A DNA stretch of 43,186 nt, taken from contig NZ_FNAP01000010.1 of the NCBI RefSeq assembly GCF_900101965.1, positions 1-43,186 on the forward strand, read 5' to 3'. This document shows, piece by piece, positions 33,728-42,545 of the stretch. Each line of letters starts with the position of its first letter. The first letter of the stretch is position 1. Both the position numbers and the translations under genes were made by a program. The notes beneath the pieces are model-generated. The model ran no database searches and had not been told where the DNA came from. It saw nothing but the letters and a program-made list of their open reading frames with translations. The stretch is from Rhodospira trueperi. GTDB lineage: Bacteria > Pseudomonadota > Alphaproteobacteria > Rhodospirillales > Rhodospirillaceae.

Positions 33728-34510
33728 ATGACGACCACCATCCCGCCCCAGGCTCTCGTGACCGGCGCCGCGCGTCGACTGGGACGCGCCCTGGCGCTGG
33801 AACTGGCCGACGCCGGCTTCGCCGTGGCGGTGCACCACCTGGGCTCCGCCGACGAGGCCGAAGAGACCCGCGCGCTGATCGAGGCGGCCGGCGGACGCGC
33901 GACCGCAGTACGGGCCGATCTGTCCGTAGAACACGAAACCGCCACCCTGGTGGACCGCGCCGCCAACGCTTTGGGCGGCCCCATCGGCGTTCTGGTCAAC
34001 AACGCCTCCACGTTCGATTACGACGCCTGGGACACGGTGACGCGCGACAGCTGGGACCATCACATGGAGCCCAACCTGCGCGCGCCGTTCGTCCTGACCC
34101 AGGCCCTGGCCCGCGCCCTGCCCGCCGACGCCGAGGGGCTGGTGCTCAACATCATCGACCATCGGGTCTGGAACCTGACCCCGCACTTCGTCAGTTACAC
34201 AGTCAGCAAGGCCGGGCTGTGGGCGCTCACCCAGAGCCTCGCGCTCGCCCTGGCCCCGCGCGTGCGCGTCAACGCCATCGGCCCCGGACCCGCGCTGCCG
34301 AGCCCGCGCCAGACCCAAGCCCAGTTCGACGCCCAATGCGCCGCCATGCCCCTGGGCCGGGGGACGTCTCCGGACGAGATCCGCCGCGCGCTCCGCTTTG
34401 TCCTTGAAGCGCGGTCGATGACCGGGCAAATGATAGCGCTGGATGGGGGGCAGCATCTGGCCTGGGCCTGGCCGGCCCGGGGCGGTCTGGCGGATGCGCC
34501 GGAGGAGTGA
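33728..34510 (+). CDS. SDR-family oxidoreductase, pteridine/dihydromonapterin reductase-like
   Basis: A 260-residue short-chain dehydrogenase. NAD(P) binding TGAARRLGRALALELAD, NNAS in VLVNNASTFDYDAWD and the catalytic YxxxK in SYTVSKAGLWALTQSLA are present. The early GAARRLG (Arg at the NADPH-selecting place) favours NADPH and a FolM/pteridine-reductase role, in line with folB directly downstream. An earlier GTG at 33707 overlaps the exchanger gene; the ATG at 33728 is preferred because the protein then begins just before the dinucleotide fold. A pterin substrate is inferred. Confidence 0.87.
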   Translation: MTTTIPPQALVTGAARRLGRALALELADAGFAVAVHHLGSADEAEETRALIEAAGGRATAVRADLSVEHETATLVDRAANALGGPIGVLVNNASTFDYDAWDTVTRDSWDHHMEPNLRAPFVLTQALARALPADAEGLVLNIIDHRVWNLTPHFVSYTVSKAGLWALTQSLALALAPRVRVNAIGPGPALPSPRQTQAQFDAQCAAMPLGRGTSPDEIRRALRFVLEARSMTGQMIALDGGQHLAWAWPARGGLADAPEE

Positions 34511-34604
34511 CCCCCGTTCGCCGACCGTCCCCGTTGCGTTCGGGCCGGCGGCTCTTGGCGCCCGTCCCGGCAGTCCTTTCCCTTCTCAGACATTGGGTGG
34601 TTCG

Positions 34605-35030
34605 ATGAGCCCTCGCTCCAACCTGTATCCGACCACCCCGCTGACGCCCCTCGCGGACGCCGAGGCCGGCCTGCGCCATGTGTTCGTGCGCGACCTCGTC
34701 CTTCCGGCCCGGATCGGCGTGCATGCCCATGAAAAGAGCGGTCCCCAACGCATCCGCCTGAACCTCGACCTCGGGGTGCGAGAAGGCGCCGCCGGTCTGG
34801 GGGACCGGCTTGAGAACGTCGTCTGTTACGAGGCCGTCCTTGATCGCGTGCGGGCCATCGTCGCCGACGGGCATGTCAATCTGGTCGAGACGCTGGCCGA
34901 ACGCATCGCCCAGGCCTGCCTGGAGGACGCGCGGGTCCGCCGCGCCGTGGTGCGAATCGAGAAGCTCGACGTGTTCCCGGAGGCCGTCAGCGTCGGCGTG
35001 ACCATTGAGCGGCTCAATCCGTTCGGATGA
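34605..35030 (+). CDS. folB: dihydroneopterin aldolase
   Basis: A 141-residue FolB-family protein acting in folate synthesis, where it splits dihydroneopterin to hydroxymethyl-dihydropterin. Family blocks are VFVRDLVLPARIGVHAHEKS, QRIRLNLDLGV, then HVNLVETLAERIAQACLEDA and VVRIEKLDVFPEAVSVGVTI, which holds the conserved lysine. The ATG at 34605 follows GGGTGG and fits the family length; an upstream in-frame start would add sequence unlike the family. It lies 94 bases after the SDR stop. Confidence 0.9.
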   Translation: MSPRSNLYPTTPLTPLADAEAGLRHVFVRDLVLPARIGVHAHEKSGPQRIRLNLDLGVREGAAGLGDRLENVVCYEAVLDRVRAIVADGHVNLVETLAERIAQACLEDARVRRAVVRIEKLDVFPEAVSVGVTIERLNPFG

Positions 35031-35636
35031 CAGCCCGCGCCGACGGTGTCATTCCTTTGCAGGAGACACACGTTCGATCGCCGTCGAAACACCCACTCCA
35101 ACGCCTGTAACAAAAGGTCCACATCGAGTCGTAACCACTCGAATCGATCAGAATCCCGCCAAAACCCGACGGTTTTCTTTTCGGAACAAGTTGTACACAG
35201 GAAAGGACCCGCACCGAACCCGACACGCGCCTGTCAAGAACGGCGGTCTCCGACCGTCGATTTTTCGCGGCAGGATATTTTTGGCGTTTCATAACAAGAG
35301 GTTAGAGAAACTGCCCAAAAGTTGGTCACGGTGATGAAACGCCCGGATTTCCTGGGAGTCGGTGCGGCCAGACACAATCCGCCCACAAAGTTACCCACAG
35401 GTTCAGTGGATATATTCCCTCTTGCCATGCGGCGCGACCTGTCACAGCCCTCTGATTCGGCGTTGCGCGCGGCGGGATTCACAACCCTTAACTCGTTCAG
35501 TCATGGTTCGGTTGATGTGCCAAACTCCGCCATTCGAAGCCCTCAGAGTGGAACAGACCAGATCGAGGTGGCGCCGGATCGGAGTCGAGCCCCCCTGCCC
35601 CCTGTCCGGGCACGCTCCTGATCGGGAGGCGCCGTC
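35031..35636. other. 606-base AT-richer leader region before uvrC
   Basis: No gene recognised. It has AT-rich patches (35262-35306, 35409-35417) and two DnaA-box-like 9-mers, TTGTACACA at 35191-35199 and TTACCCACA at 35391-35399, each inside GTTnnnCACAGG and exactly 200 bases apart. The uvrC promoter must lie here; no clear -35/-10 pair stands out. Confidence 0.5.
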
Positions 35637-37508
35637 GTGAAGGGCGAGGCCTCCGAATCCCCTCCCCCTGAAACCGGCGTGGCCGTGATCGCCGCCACGG
35701 TGCGCACCCTGCCCAACGCGCCCGGCGTCTACCGCATGCTCGACCGCTCGGGCGATGCCCTTTATGTGGGCAAAGCCCGGAGCCTGAAAAAGCGGGTGGT
35801 GGCGTACACCCACCCGGAGCGGCTGCCCATGCGCCTGCGGCGCATGATCGACGCGACCGCGCGCATGGAGGTGGTGACCACCCACACCGAGGCCGAGGCG
35901 CTGCTGCTCGAAAGCAACCTCATCAAGAAGCTGAAGCCGCGCTACAACATCCTTCTGCGCGACGACAAGTCGTTCCCCTACATCCTGATCGCGGACGACC
36001 ACGCCTGGCCGCGCGTGCTGAAGCACCGGGGGCCGCGCACCCGAGCCGGGCAGTACCACGGCCCCTATGCCTCCGCCGGGGCCGTCAACCGCACCCTGGT
36101 GGCGTTGCAGAAGGCGTTCCTGCTCCGCTCGTGCTCCGACAGCGTGTTCGCCAACCGCACGCGTCCCTGCCTGCTGCACCAGATCAAGCGCTGCTGCGCG
36201 CCCTGTGTCGACCGCGTGACGCCGGAGGACTACCGGGGCCTCGTCGAGCAGGCCCGGGCCTTCCTGGAGGGCCGCAGCCACGACATGCAGCGCGAGCTGG
36301 CGGCGCGCATGGAGGACGCCAGCACCCGGCTGGCGTTCGAGGAGGCGGCCATCTACCGCGACCGCATCCGCGCCTTGACCAGTGTCCAGTCCCACCAGGA
36401 CATCTCGTTGCCCGGCGTCGGCGAGGCCGACGTGGTGGCGTTGCATCAGGCCGGCGGGCAGACCTGCGTGCAGGTGTTCTTCTTCCGCGCCGGCAACAAC
36501 CACGGCAACCGCGCCTACTTCCCCAGCCACGCCCGCGAGGACGAACCCGGCACGGTGCTGGAGGCGTTCCTGGGCCAGTTCTACAGCCGGCAGATGCCGC
36601 CCCGGATGATCCTGCTTAGCGAGGACATTCCCAACCCCGAGCTTGTCGCCGAGGCGCTGTCCATCCGCGCCGACCACAAGGTGTCGCTGCACGTCCCCCA
36701 GCGCGGCGCCCGGCGCAAGGTGATCGACCACGCCCTGACCAACGCCCGCGAGGCGCTGGGACGGCGCATGGCCGAAACGTCGGCACAACAGACGCTGCTG
36801 GAGGGACTGGGCGAGGTGCTGGGCCTGGAGGCGGCGCCGGAGCGGGTGGAGGTCTACGACAACTCCCACATCTCCGGCACCAACCCCATCGGCGCCATGA
36901 TCGTGGCCGGGCCGGAGGGCTTCCAGAAGACGTCCTATCGCAAGTTCAATATCCGGCACGCCGAGGCCACCGCCGACGACTACGCCATGATGCGCGAGGT
37001 GATGGAGCGCCGCTTCGCCCGTGCCCTCAAGGAGGACCCCGACCGCACGCGCGGCCAGTGGCCCGATCTGGTGCTGATCGACGGCGGCCAGGGGCAACTT
37101 TCGGCGGCCTCCGGCGTGCTGGAGGATCTGGGCATCGAGGACGTGCCCCTGGTCGGCGTCGCCAAGGGGCCGGATCGCGACGCCGGCCGCGAGCGGTTCT
37201 TCATTCCCGGACGGCCGTCGTTCCTGCTGCCGCCCAATCATCCGGTGCTGTACTTCGTGCAACGGCTGCGCGACGAGGCGCATCGCTTCGCCGTGGCGGG
37301 CCATCAGGCGCGGCGCAAGAAGGCCGCCGCCGCCAACCCGCTGGACACCATCCCCGGCATCGGGGCGGCGCGCAAGAAGGCGCTGATGCACCACTTCGGC
37401 TCCGCCAAGGCGGTGTCTCAGGCCGGGTTGGCCGACCTGGAGGCGGTGGAGGGCATCAGCGAAGGGTTGGCCCGGAAGATTTATGAGAGGTTCCACGGCA
37501 CGGATTGA
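35637..37508 (+). CDS. uvrC: excinuclease ABC subunit UvrC
   Basis: UvrC makes both cuts around DNA lesions marked by UvrAB. All domains are present in 623 residues: GIY-YIG nuclease ([20 protein letters not shown], 29-48), the cysteine cluster ([13 protein letters not shown]), the UvrB-binding UVR helix (about 221-245, [14 protein letters not shown]), the RNase-H-like 5' nuclease ([19 protein letters not shown], about 404, and LIDGGQGQL, about 481) and C-terminal helix-hairpin-helix ([20 protein letters not shown], about 568). GGGAGG lies 8 bases before the GTG start. The frame is intact. It converges with nrdG. Confidence 0.97.
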   Translation: MKGEASESPPPETGVAVIAATVRTLPNAPGVYRMLDRSGDALYVGKARSLKKRVVAYTHPERLPMRLRRMIDATARMEVVTTHTEAEALLLESNLIKKLKPRYNILLRDDKSFPYILIADDHAWPRVLKHRGPRTRAGQYHGPYASAGAVNRTLVALQKAFLLRSCSDSVFANRTRPCLLHQIKRCCAPCVDRVTPEDYRGLVEQARAFLEGRSHDMQRELAARMEDASTRLAFEEAAIYRDRIRALTSVQSHQDISLPGVGEADVVALHQAGGQTCVQVFFFRAGNNHGNRAYFPSHAREDEPGTVLEAFLGQFYSRQMPPRMILLSEDIPNPELVAEALSIRADHKVSLHVPQRGARRKVIDHALTNAREALGRRMAETSAQQTLLEGLGEVLGLEAAPERVEVYDNSHISGTNPIGAMIVAGPEGFQKTSYRKFNIRHAEATADDYAMMREVMERRFARALKEDPDRTRGQWPDLVLIDGGQGQLSAASGVLEDLGIEDVPLVGVAKGPDRDAGRERFFIPGRPSFLLPPNHPVLYFVQRLRDEAHRFAVAGHQARRKKAAAANPLDTIPGIGAARKKALMHHFGSAKAVSQAGLADLEAVEGISEGLARKIYERFHGTD

Positions 37509-37616
37509 TGCGGAGACTGCCCGGCCCCGATGACCGACACCCTTGATCTGCGGACGTTTGGACGAACCCTGATACCAGGGTCATCGCGCGGGAAGACGGC
37601 CGCCCACCGCGGATCC

Positions 37617-37656
37617 AGGGCGCGTTGCGTGAGTCGGCACGCGCGCAACGCGCCCT
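37617..37656. terminator. 13-bp perfect hairpin between uvrC and nrdG
   Basis: AGGGCGCGTTGCG pairs perfectly with CGCAACGCGCCCT around a 14-base loop. It stands in the 254-base gap between the convergent uvrC and nrdG stops. Only a short TATTT follows on the plus strand. It probably ends transcripts from both sides. Confidence 0.65.
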
Positions 37657-37762
37657 CGGTATTTGATACTTCGGCCCATCGTCGTCGCGATCCATTCCGG
37701 ATCGCTTGGAATTTGGTCTGATCGCCGTCCCGGAGGGACGGGTCATTTCGGGGGTCGGCCGG

Positions 37763-38446
37763 TCATGCCCGCGTGTGCATCGTCGTGAACGCGGCGGCCC
37801 GGTCGGCGGAAAGGGCGGGAAACGGGCGCCCGTCGGGATCGGTGGGCAGGGCGGCCGTCGGTCGAGCGTGTTGCAACACCAGGTCGCGTACGCCCATGGC
37901 CGCCAGATCGTCGGCCAGCCGGTCGAGCGCGGCGGCCTCCAGCAGGGCCGGATGCACCGTGGTGCGCGCCTCGAACGGCACCCCGCTGGCGATCAGCCGG
38001 CGCAGGCTGTCCCGCGCCCGCTCGCCACTGCCGGGCACGCCGGTGATCGCGGCATACTCCTCGAACGGCGCCTTGACGTCGAAGCCAACCCAGTCGAGCG
38101 GCGGCAGCACCGCCGCCAGCCGGTCCGGCCAGGGGCCGCCGGTGTGCAGCCCCACCGCGAACCCCAGCGCGCGCACGGCGTCGAGGGCGTCGGACAGGCC
38201 GCGCTGCGCGGTCGGCTCCCCGCCAGAGACCACCACGCCGTCCAGAAGGCCGCGCCGCTGCTCCAGAAAGGCGAGAACGTCCGCCCAGGGGATGTCCTCA
38301 CCGGGTCCGTCGGCCGTCAGCAGGTCCGGATTGTGGCAGTAGGGGCAGCGCCAGGGACAGCCGCGCAGGAACACGGTGGCCGTCAGGCGGTCGGGCCAGT
38401 CCACGGTGGAGAACCGGGCGAGGCCCCCAACGCGCAGGTCAGCCAA
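37763..38446 (-). CDS. nrdG: anaerobic ribonucleotide reductase activating protein
   Basis: NrdG is the radical SAM activase that installs the glycyl radical on NrdD. The 227-residue protein has the cluster motif GCPWRCPYCHN (CxxxCxxC, about residues 30-40), VVVSGGEPTAQ, and LDWVGFDVKAPF. Its TTG start at 38446 overlaps the stop of the glycyl-radical ORF by eight bases, so they are coupled. The family-like sequence begins within five residues of this start, so no better start exists. Confidence 0.93.
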   Translation of the reverse strand: MADLRVGGLARFSTVDWPDRLTATVFLRGCPWRCPYCHNPDLLTADGPGEDIPWADVLAFLEQRRGLLDGVVVSGGEPTAQRGLSDALDAVRALGFAVGLHTGGPWPDRLAAVLPPLDWVGFDVKAPFEEYAAITGVPGSGERARDSLRRLIASGVPFEARTTVHPALLEAAALDRLADDLAAMGVRDLVLQHARPTAALPTDPDGRPFPALSADRAAAFTTMHTRA

Positions 38447-38633
38447 CGGACCGGGCGGGCTCGCGGAAGGCCACGCGGTCGGCGAACTCGCCCTGCTTGC
38501 CCCGGTTAAAGGACGACACCGGGCGGTGATAGCCCATGACGCGGGTCCAGATCTCGCAGGGCTGGCGCTCCTCGTCCTTCAGGTCCAGGGCACCCGGGGT
38601 CCCCAGGGCTTCGGCGGCGGTCAGGTGAGTCAT
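38439..38633 (-). CDS. nrdD: separate glycyl-radical domain of class III ribonucleotide reductase
   Basis: A 64-residue protein whose core CEIWTRVMGYHRPVSSFNRG, then KQGEFADR, lines up with the C-terminal end of single-chain NrdD (RRVCGYL...FNKGKQEEV). The glycine in RVMGY is the candidate radical site. It lies in the same reading frame as the large NrdD, with one TGA and six codons between. AAGGA, about 9 bases before its own ATG at 38633, shows it is independently translated. The large protein upstream lacks this end. The two chains must assemble for activity. The identification rests on short but specific similarity. Confidence 0.8.
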   Translation of the reverse strand: MTHLTAAEALGTPGALDLKDEERQPCEIWTRVMGYHRPVSSFNRGKQGEFADRVAFREPARSVG

Positions 38634-38651
38634 GCTGTGGGTTCCTTTTGG

Positions 38652-40730
38652 TCAGGACTCGGACGGGGTCAGGGCGCCCCGACGCTTGCGGGCCAGGATC
38701 TCGGCGTCGCACTTGGGGCAGAAGGCGTGCTCGCCGGCGATGTAACCGTGCTTGGGGCAGATGGAGAACGTCGGTGTGATGGTGATGTAGGGCAGCGCGA
38801 ACGACCCCAGCGCCCGCTTGACCAGGGTCTTGCAGGCGGTGGTCGAGGAGACCCGCTCGCCCATGTACAGGTGCAGGACGGTGCCGCCGGTGTACTTGCG
38901 CTGAAGCTCCTCCTGCCGCTCCAGGGCCTCGAACGGATCATCCGTGAAGCCCACGGGCAGTTGGCTGGAGTTGGTGTAGTACGGCTGGTCGGCCGGGCCG
39001 GCCTGGAGGATGTCCGGGAAGCGTTTCTTGTCCTCGCGGGCGAAGCGGTAGGTGGTCCCCTCGGCCGGCGTGGCCTCCAGGTTGTACATGTGCCCGGTCT
39101 CTTCCTGGTACCGGACGATACGGGCGCGGATGTGGTCCATCAGACGCACCGCGAAGGCGTGGCCCCAGGATGTGGTGATGTCCTCCGCGTCTCCCGTGAA
39201 GTTGCGGATCATCTCGTTGAAGCCGTTCACGCCCAGCGTCGAGAAGTGGTTGCGCAGCGTGCCCAGGTAGCGGCGCGTATAGGGGAACAGGCCAGCATCC
39301 ATGTGCTGCTGGATGACCTTGCGCTTGATCTCCAGGCTGGTGCGGCCGATGTCCATCAGCCGGTCGAGCGCGGCCAGCAGGCCGGCCTCGTCGCCCTTGT
39401 GGAGGTAGCCCAGGCGCGCGCAATTGATCGTGACCACACCCAGGGAGCCGGTCTGCTCGGCGCTGCCGAACAGGCCGTTGCCGCGCTTGAGCAGCTCGGT
39501 CAGATCCAGTTGCAGCCGGCAGCACATGGAGCGCACCATGTTCGGTGACAGGTCGGATTTCAGGAAGTTCTGGAAGTACGGCAGGCCGTACTTCGCCGTC
39601 ATCTCGAACAGAAGCTCGGTGTTCTCGCTATCCCAGGGGAAGTCCTTGGTGATGTTGTAGGTCGGGATCGGGAAGGTGAACACGCGCCCCTTGGCGTCGC
39701 CGGCCGTCATCACCTCGATGTAGGCGCGGTTGATCATGTCCATCTCGGCCTGGAGGTCGCCGTAGGTGAACGGCATCTCCTCGCCGTTGATCAGCGGCAC
39801 CTCGTCCCGCAGGTCCTCCGGGCAGGTCCAGTCGAAGGTCAGGTTGGTGAACGGCGTCTGGGTGCCCCAGCGCGACGGCACATTGAGGTTGTAGACCAGT
39901 TCCTGGATCGCCTGCCGAACCTCGGCGTAGCTCAGCCGGTCGTTGCGGATGAACGGCGCAAGGTAGGTATCGAAGGAACTGAACGCCTGCGCGCCGGCCC
40001 ACTCGTTCTGGAGCGTGCCCAGGAAGTTGACGATCTGCCCCACGGCGCTGGACAGGTGCTTGGGCGGGCTGGCCTCCACCTTGCCCGGCACGCCGTTCAG
40101 GCCCTCGGTCAGCAGGGTGCGCAGCGACCAGCCGGCGCAGTAGCCGGACAGCATGTCCAGGTCGTGGATGTGCAGATCGCCCTCGCGGTGGGCGCGGCCG
40201 ACCTCGGCCGGGTAGACGTGCGACAGCCAGTAGTTCGCCACCACCTTGCCGGAGACGTTCAGGATCAGCCCGCCCAGGGAATAGCCCTGGTTGGCGTTGG
40301 CGTTCACCCGCCAATCGGCGCGGTTAAGGTATTCGTTGATGGAGCGTTCGACGTCCACCACCGTCTCGCGGTCGCGGCGCAGGCGGCTGCGCTGTTCGCG
40401 GTAAACGATGTAGGCGCGGGCGGTGGCGGTGTGGTTGGCCGAGATCAGGGCCTGCTCGACCACGTCCTGGATCTGCTCGATGTGCGGCGTCCGGTCCTGG
40501 AAGCGGTGGGCCAGGACCTTGACGATCTGGATCGCCAGCAACTCCGCCTCGCTGCCCTCGAACTCGCCGGTGGCCTTGCCGGCCCGCTCAATGGCCGAGC
40601 GGATGCGGTCGCGATCGAACGGTGCTTCCGTGCCGTCGCGCTTGACCACCGCGCGCGGCGGCGCCACCAGCGGGCGCCGGGGCGCGATGCCGGGCACGGA
40701 CTGCGGTTCGATCAACGGGGAGAGTTCCAT
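38652..40730 (-). CDS. nrdD: anaerobic (class III) ribonucleoside-triphosphate reductase, large chain
   Basis: A 692-residue reductase that makes dNTPs without oxygen. It has an ATP-cone at about residues 26-115 (RAVVKRDGTEAPFDRDRIRS), the class III barrel (GDLHIHDLDMLSGYCAGWSL, GTQTPFTNLTFDWTCPEDL, FTFPIPTYNITKDFPW, FGSAEQTGSLGVVTINCARL) and a C-terminal zinc site (CPKHGYIAGEHAFCPKCD, about 655-675). It ends shortly after, without a glycyl-radical loop; that part is encoded by the next ORF. The ATG at 40730 follows GGAAGG; the longer open frame runs into the riboswitch and is rejected. Confidence 0.93.
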   Translation of the reverse strand: MELSPLIEPQSVPGIAPRRPLVAPPRAVVKRDGTEAPFDRDRIRSAIERAGKATGEFEGSEAELLAIQIVKVLAHRFQDRTPHIEQIQDVVEQALISANHTATARAYIVYREQRSRLRRDRETVVDVERSINEYLNRADWRVNANANQGYSLGGLILNVSGKVVANYWLSHVYPAEVGRAHREGDLHIHDLDMLSGYCAGWSLRTLLTEGLNGVPGKVEASPPKHLSSAVGQIVNFLGTLQNEWAGAQAFSSFDTYLAPFIRNDRLSYAEVRQAIQELVYNLNVPSRWGTQTPFTNLTFDWTCPEDLRDEVPLINGEEMPFTYGDLQAEMDMINRAYIEVMTAGDAKGRVFTFPIPTYNITKDFPWDSENTELLFEMTAKYGLPYFQNFLKSDLSPNMVRSMCCRLQLDLTELLKRGNGLFGSAEQTGSLGVVTINCARLGYLHKGDEAGLLAALDRLMDIGRTSLEIKRKVIQQHMDAGLFPYTRRYLGTLRNHFSTLGVNGFNEMIRNFTGDAEDITTSWGHAFAVRLMDHIRARIVRYQEETGHMYNLEATPAEGTTYRFAREDKKRFPDILQAGPADQPYYTNSSQLPVGFTDDPFEALERQEELQRKYTGGTVLHLYMGERVSSTTACKTLVKRALGSFALPYITITPTFSICPKHGYIAGEHAFCPKCDAEILARKRRGALTPSES

Positions 40731-40865
40731 GCCGGCCTTCCACTCCAGAGACGGGACGGAGCGGATCGCCACGGACGCATCACCGTCGCGCGGACCAGAA
40801 TGGACGCCGCGCGGATTCGGCAACGCTCCGCCGGAGCACCCCGCCCGAGGGAGAAACACGGTTCA

Positions 40866-41033
40866 CGGCAGGTCTCCTGGCTCGCGGGTCACCGCGTCCG
40901 CCCGACCTTCCCGGAGCCCGAAGGCGCCAGTGGTGTGGAATGGGCGGTCGCTCTCCGCTCACAGTTGCGGGGGCAGCTCCGGCCTTGGTCCGCGCGCCCG
41001 CTGGGGGCAAGGATCGCACCGGCATTCCCTCTT
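40866..41033 (-). ncRNA. cobalamin riboswitch upstream of nrdD
   Basis: Read on the minus strand, the canonical elements occur in order: GGGAATGCCGGTG, then GGAGCTGCCCCCGCAACTGT with GAGCGG, CCACTGG, GGGAAGG and the closing GCGAGCCAGGAGACCTGCC. These are the conserved core and B12 box of the cobalamin riboswitch. A 135-base leader separates it from the nrdD start. A GCTCCG-C-CGGAGC hairpin at 40825-40837 lies in that leader, but there is no T-run, so control is probably translational or Rho-linked. B12 would switch the operon off. Confidence 0.93.
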
Positions 41034-41043
41034 GGCACGACGC

Positions 41044-41059
41044 ACCCCATATCTGGAGC
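41044..41059 (-). promoter_or_regulatory. NrdR-box-like operator 1
   Basis: The 16 bases ACCCCATATCTGGAGC match 10 of 16 positions of the NrdR consensus (acaCwAtATaTwGtgt), centred at 41051.5. It pairs with the second box exactly 31 bp away. Confidence 0.6.
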
Positions 41060-41074
41060 GAGCAGTGACCGTGA

Positions 41075-41090
41075 ACACGAGATATGGTGC
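41075..41090 (-). promoter_or_regulatory. NrdR-box-like operator 2
   Basis: ACACGAGATATGGTGC matches 12 of 16 consensus positions, centred at 41082.5. It covers the likely -10 of the nrd promoter, the expected place for the NrdR repressor. Confidence 0.68.
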
Positions 41091-41111
41091 CAGATCGTGC
41101 CCGGATGTCAA
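41081..41111 (-). promoter_or_regulatory. sigma-70-type promoter of the nrdDG operon
   Basis: On the minus strand a perfect TTGACA (41111-41106) is followed after 17-19 bases by ACCATA/CATATC as -10. Transcription would begin shortly before the riboswitch. The scfR-like gene stop lies just upstream. A CCGGATG/CATCCGG inverted repeat (41101-41107, 41125-41131) overlaps the -35. Confidence 0.6.
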
Positions 41112-41123
41112 GCAACAATACCG

Positions 41124-42545
41124 TCATCCGGTCGAGTATGGCGCAAAGCGGCGGCTGGTCTCGTCGATACGGAGGGGTTTTCCCAGCGGCGGGAAGGCAC
41201 GCTGCGGGCAGTCCGGGCGTTCGCAGACCTTGCAGCCGGCGCCGATGGGCGTCGCCGCCGCCGGGTTGGTCAGGTCCAGCCCGGTGGAATAGACCAGCCG
41301 GTCGGCGTGGCGCAGGTCGCAGCCCAGCGCCACGGCGAACACCTTGCGGGGCGTGCCGTGGCCGCCGCGCCCGCGCGCCACGGTGCGGGCCACCCACAGA
41401 TAGGTGCGGCCGTCCGGCATCTGCGCCACCTGGGTCAGCGTCTCGCCCGGATGGGCAAAGGCCGCGTAGACGTTCCACAGGGGGCAACTGCCGCCGATGC
41501 GCGAGAAGTGAAAGTCCGTCGCCGACTGCCGCTTCGAGATGTTGCCGGCCCGGTCGACGCGGATGAAGAAAAACGGCACGCCCCGTGCCTCGGGCCGCTG
41601 CAGCGTGCTGAGGCGGTGGCACACCGTCTCGAAGCCCACGCCGAAGCGGCGGCCCAGCAGGTCGATATCGTAGCGCTCGACCTCGGCGGCCTCCAGCATC
41701 GGCCCGTAGGGCATGATGAGCGCCCCGGCGAAGTGATTGGCGAGCCCGATGCGGGCCAACGCCCGCGCCTCGTCGGTCAGAAACCCGGCCTCGGCCACCA
41801 GCCGGTCGATGGCGGCGCCGGCTTCCAGAAACGCAAGCTGCGTGGCCAACTGAAAGGCCGCCTGTCCCGGCAGCAGGGTCTTGGACAACCGCAGCACCCG
41901 ATTGTCCGGGTCCAGATCGCGCAGCACGCCCGCCCCCGTCCCGTCGACCCGGACAATGCGCAGGCCGTGGCGCGCCTCCAGCCGGGCCGCCAGCCCCTCG
42001 ACCATGTCGCCCACGGGCAGCTTCTCCGCGATGGCGACCGATTCGGCCTGACGGTCCAGCGCGTCGATGTAGTTGTGGTGGCGGTAGAAATAATCGCGCA
42101 CCTCCTCGAACGGCATCGGCGTCGTGGTCACGCCCCCATCTGCGCCGCCGTCTCCCCCCAGACGCGCGGCGAGAGCGTCCGCCCGTTCGGTCGCGGCGCG
42201 CATGCGCCGGTGCATGGTGACGATGGCCCGCGCCACGTCCGGCATGTCGGCGGTCAGGGCGCGGACATCGCTTTTCGCCACCGCCCGGCCGAGATCCTGG
42301 TCAGCGAAGATGTCGGTCAGGTCGGCCATCAGGCGCGCCTCGTCATCCTCCGAGAACACCTGAACATCGACCCCGAACACCGCGTTGATCCGCAGCAGCA
42401 CGGGCACGGTCAGGGGGCGTTGGTTCTTTTCAAGCTGGTTCACGTAGCTGGGGGACAGGTCCAGCATTTGCGCCAGCTTCGCCTGGGTCAGCGCCCGGTC
42501 CTCGCGCAACCGCTTCAGGCGTCCGCCGATGTAGGCCTTTCGCAT
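41124..42545 (-). CDS. XRE-family short-chain fatty acyl-CoA regulator (RamB/ScfR/MccR type)
   Basis: A 473-residue regulator. The XRE helix-turn-helix occupies about residues 9-63 (RLKRLREDRALTQAKLAQML, DLSPSYVNQLEKNQRPLT). A peptidase-M78/IrrE-like middle follows, but its usual HExxH is absent (FQLATQLAFLEAG). The C-terminal DUF2083 domain ends with a cysteine cluster CKVCERPDCPQRAFP (about 433-447) that may bind metal. Family members control acetate, propionate and glyoxylate-shunt genes in response to acyl-CoA. The ATG at 42545 has GAAGGG 8 bases upstream, which excludes the longer open frame. Confidence 0.88.
   Translation of the reverse strand: MRKAYIGGRLKRLREDRALTQAKLAQMLDLSPSYVNQLEKNQRPLTVPVLLRINAVFGVDVQVFSEDDEARLMADLTDIFADQDLGRAVAKSDVRALTADMPDVARAIVTMHRRMRAATERADALAARLGGDGGADGGVTTTPMPFEEVRDYFYRHHNYIDALDRQAESVAIAEKLPVGDMVEGLAARLEARHGLRIVRVDGTGAGVLRDLDPDNRVLRLSKTLLPGQAAFQLATQLAFLEAGAAIDRLVAEAGFLTDEARALARIGLANHFAGALIMPYGPMLEAAEVERYDIDLLGRRFGVGFETVCHRLSTLQRPEARGVPFFFIRVDRAGNISKRQSATDFHFSRIGGSCPLWNVYAAFAHPGETLTQVAQMPDGRTYLWVARTVARGRGGHGTPRKVFAVALGCDLRHADRLVYSTGLDLTNPAAATPIGAGCKVCERPDCPQRAFPPLGKPLRIDETSRRFAPYSTG

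Noticed and set aside
35031-35636. Chromosomal origin of replication
   Set aside because: Only two imperfect DnaA-like boxes and no dnaA, hemE, parAB or similar neighbour; listed only as a finding to test.
38439-38654. Stop-codon readthrough or selenocysteine joining the two NrdD parts
   Set aside because: The TGA is followed by an independent RBS and ATG for the small ORF, so separate translation is simpler.
40731-40859. Longer N-terminus for NrdD
   Set aside because: It would overlap the riboswitch leader; the ATG at 40730 has an RBS and fits the ATP-cone start.
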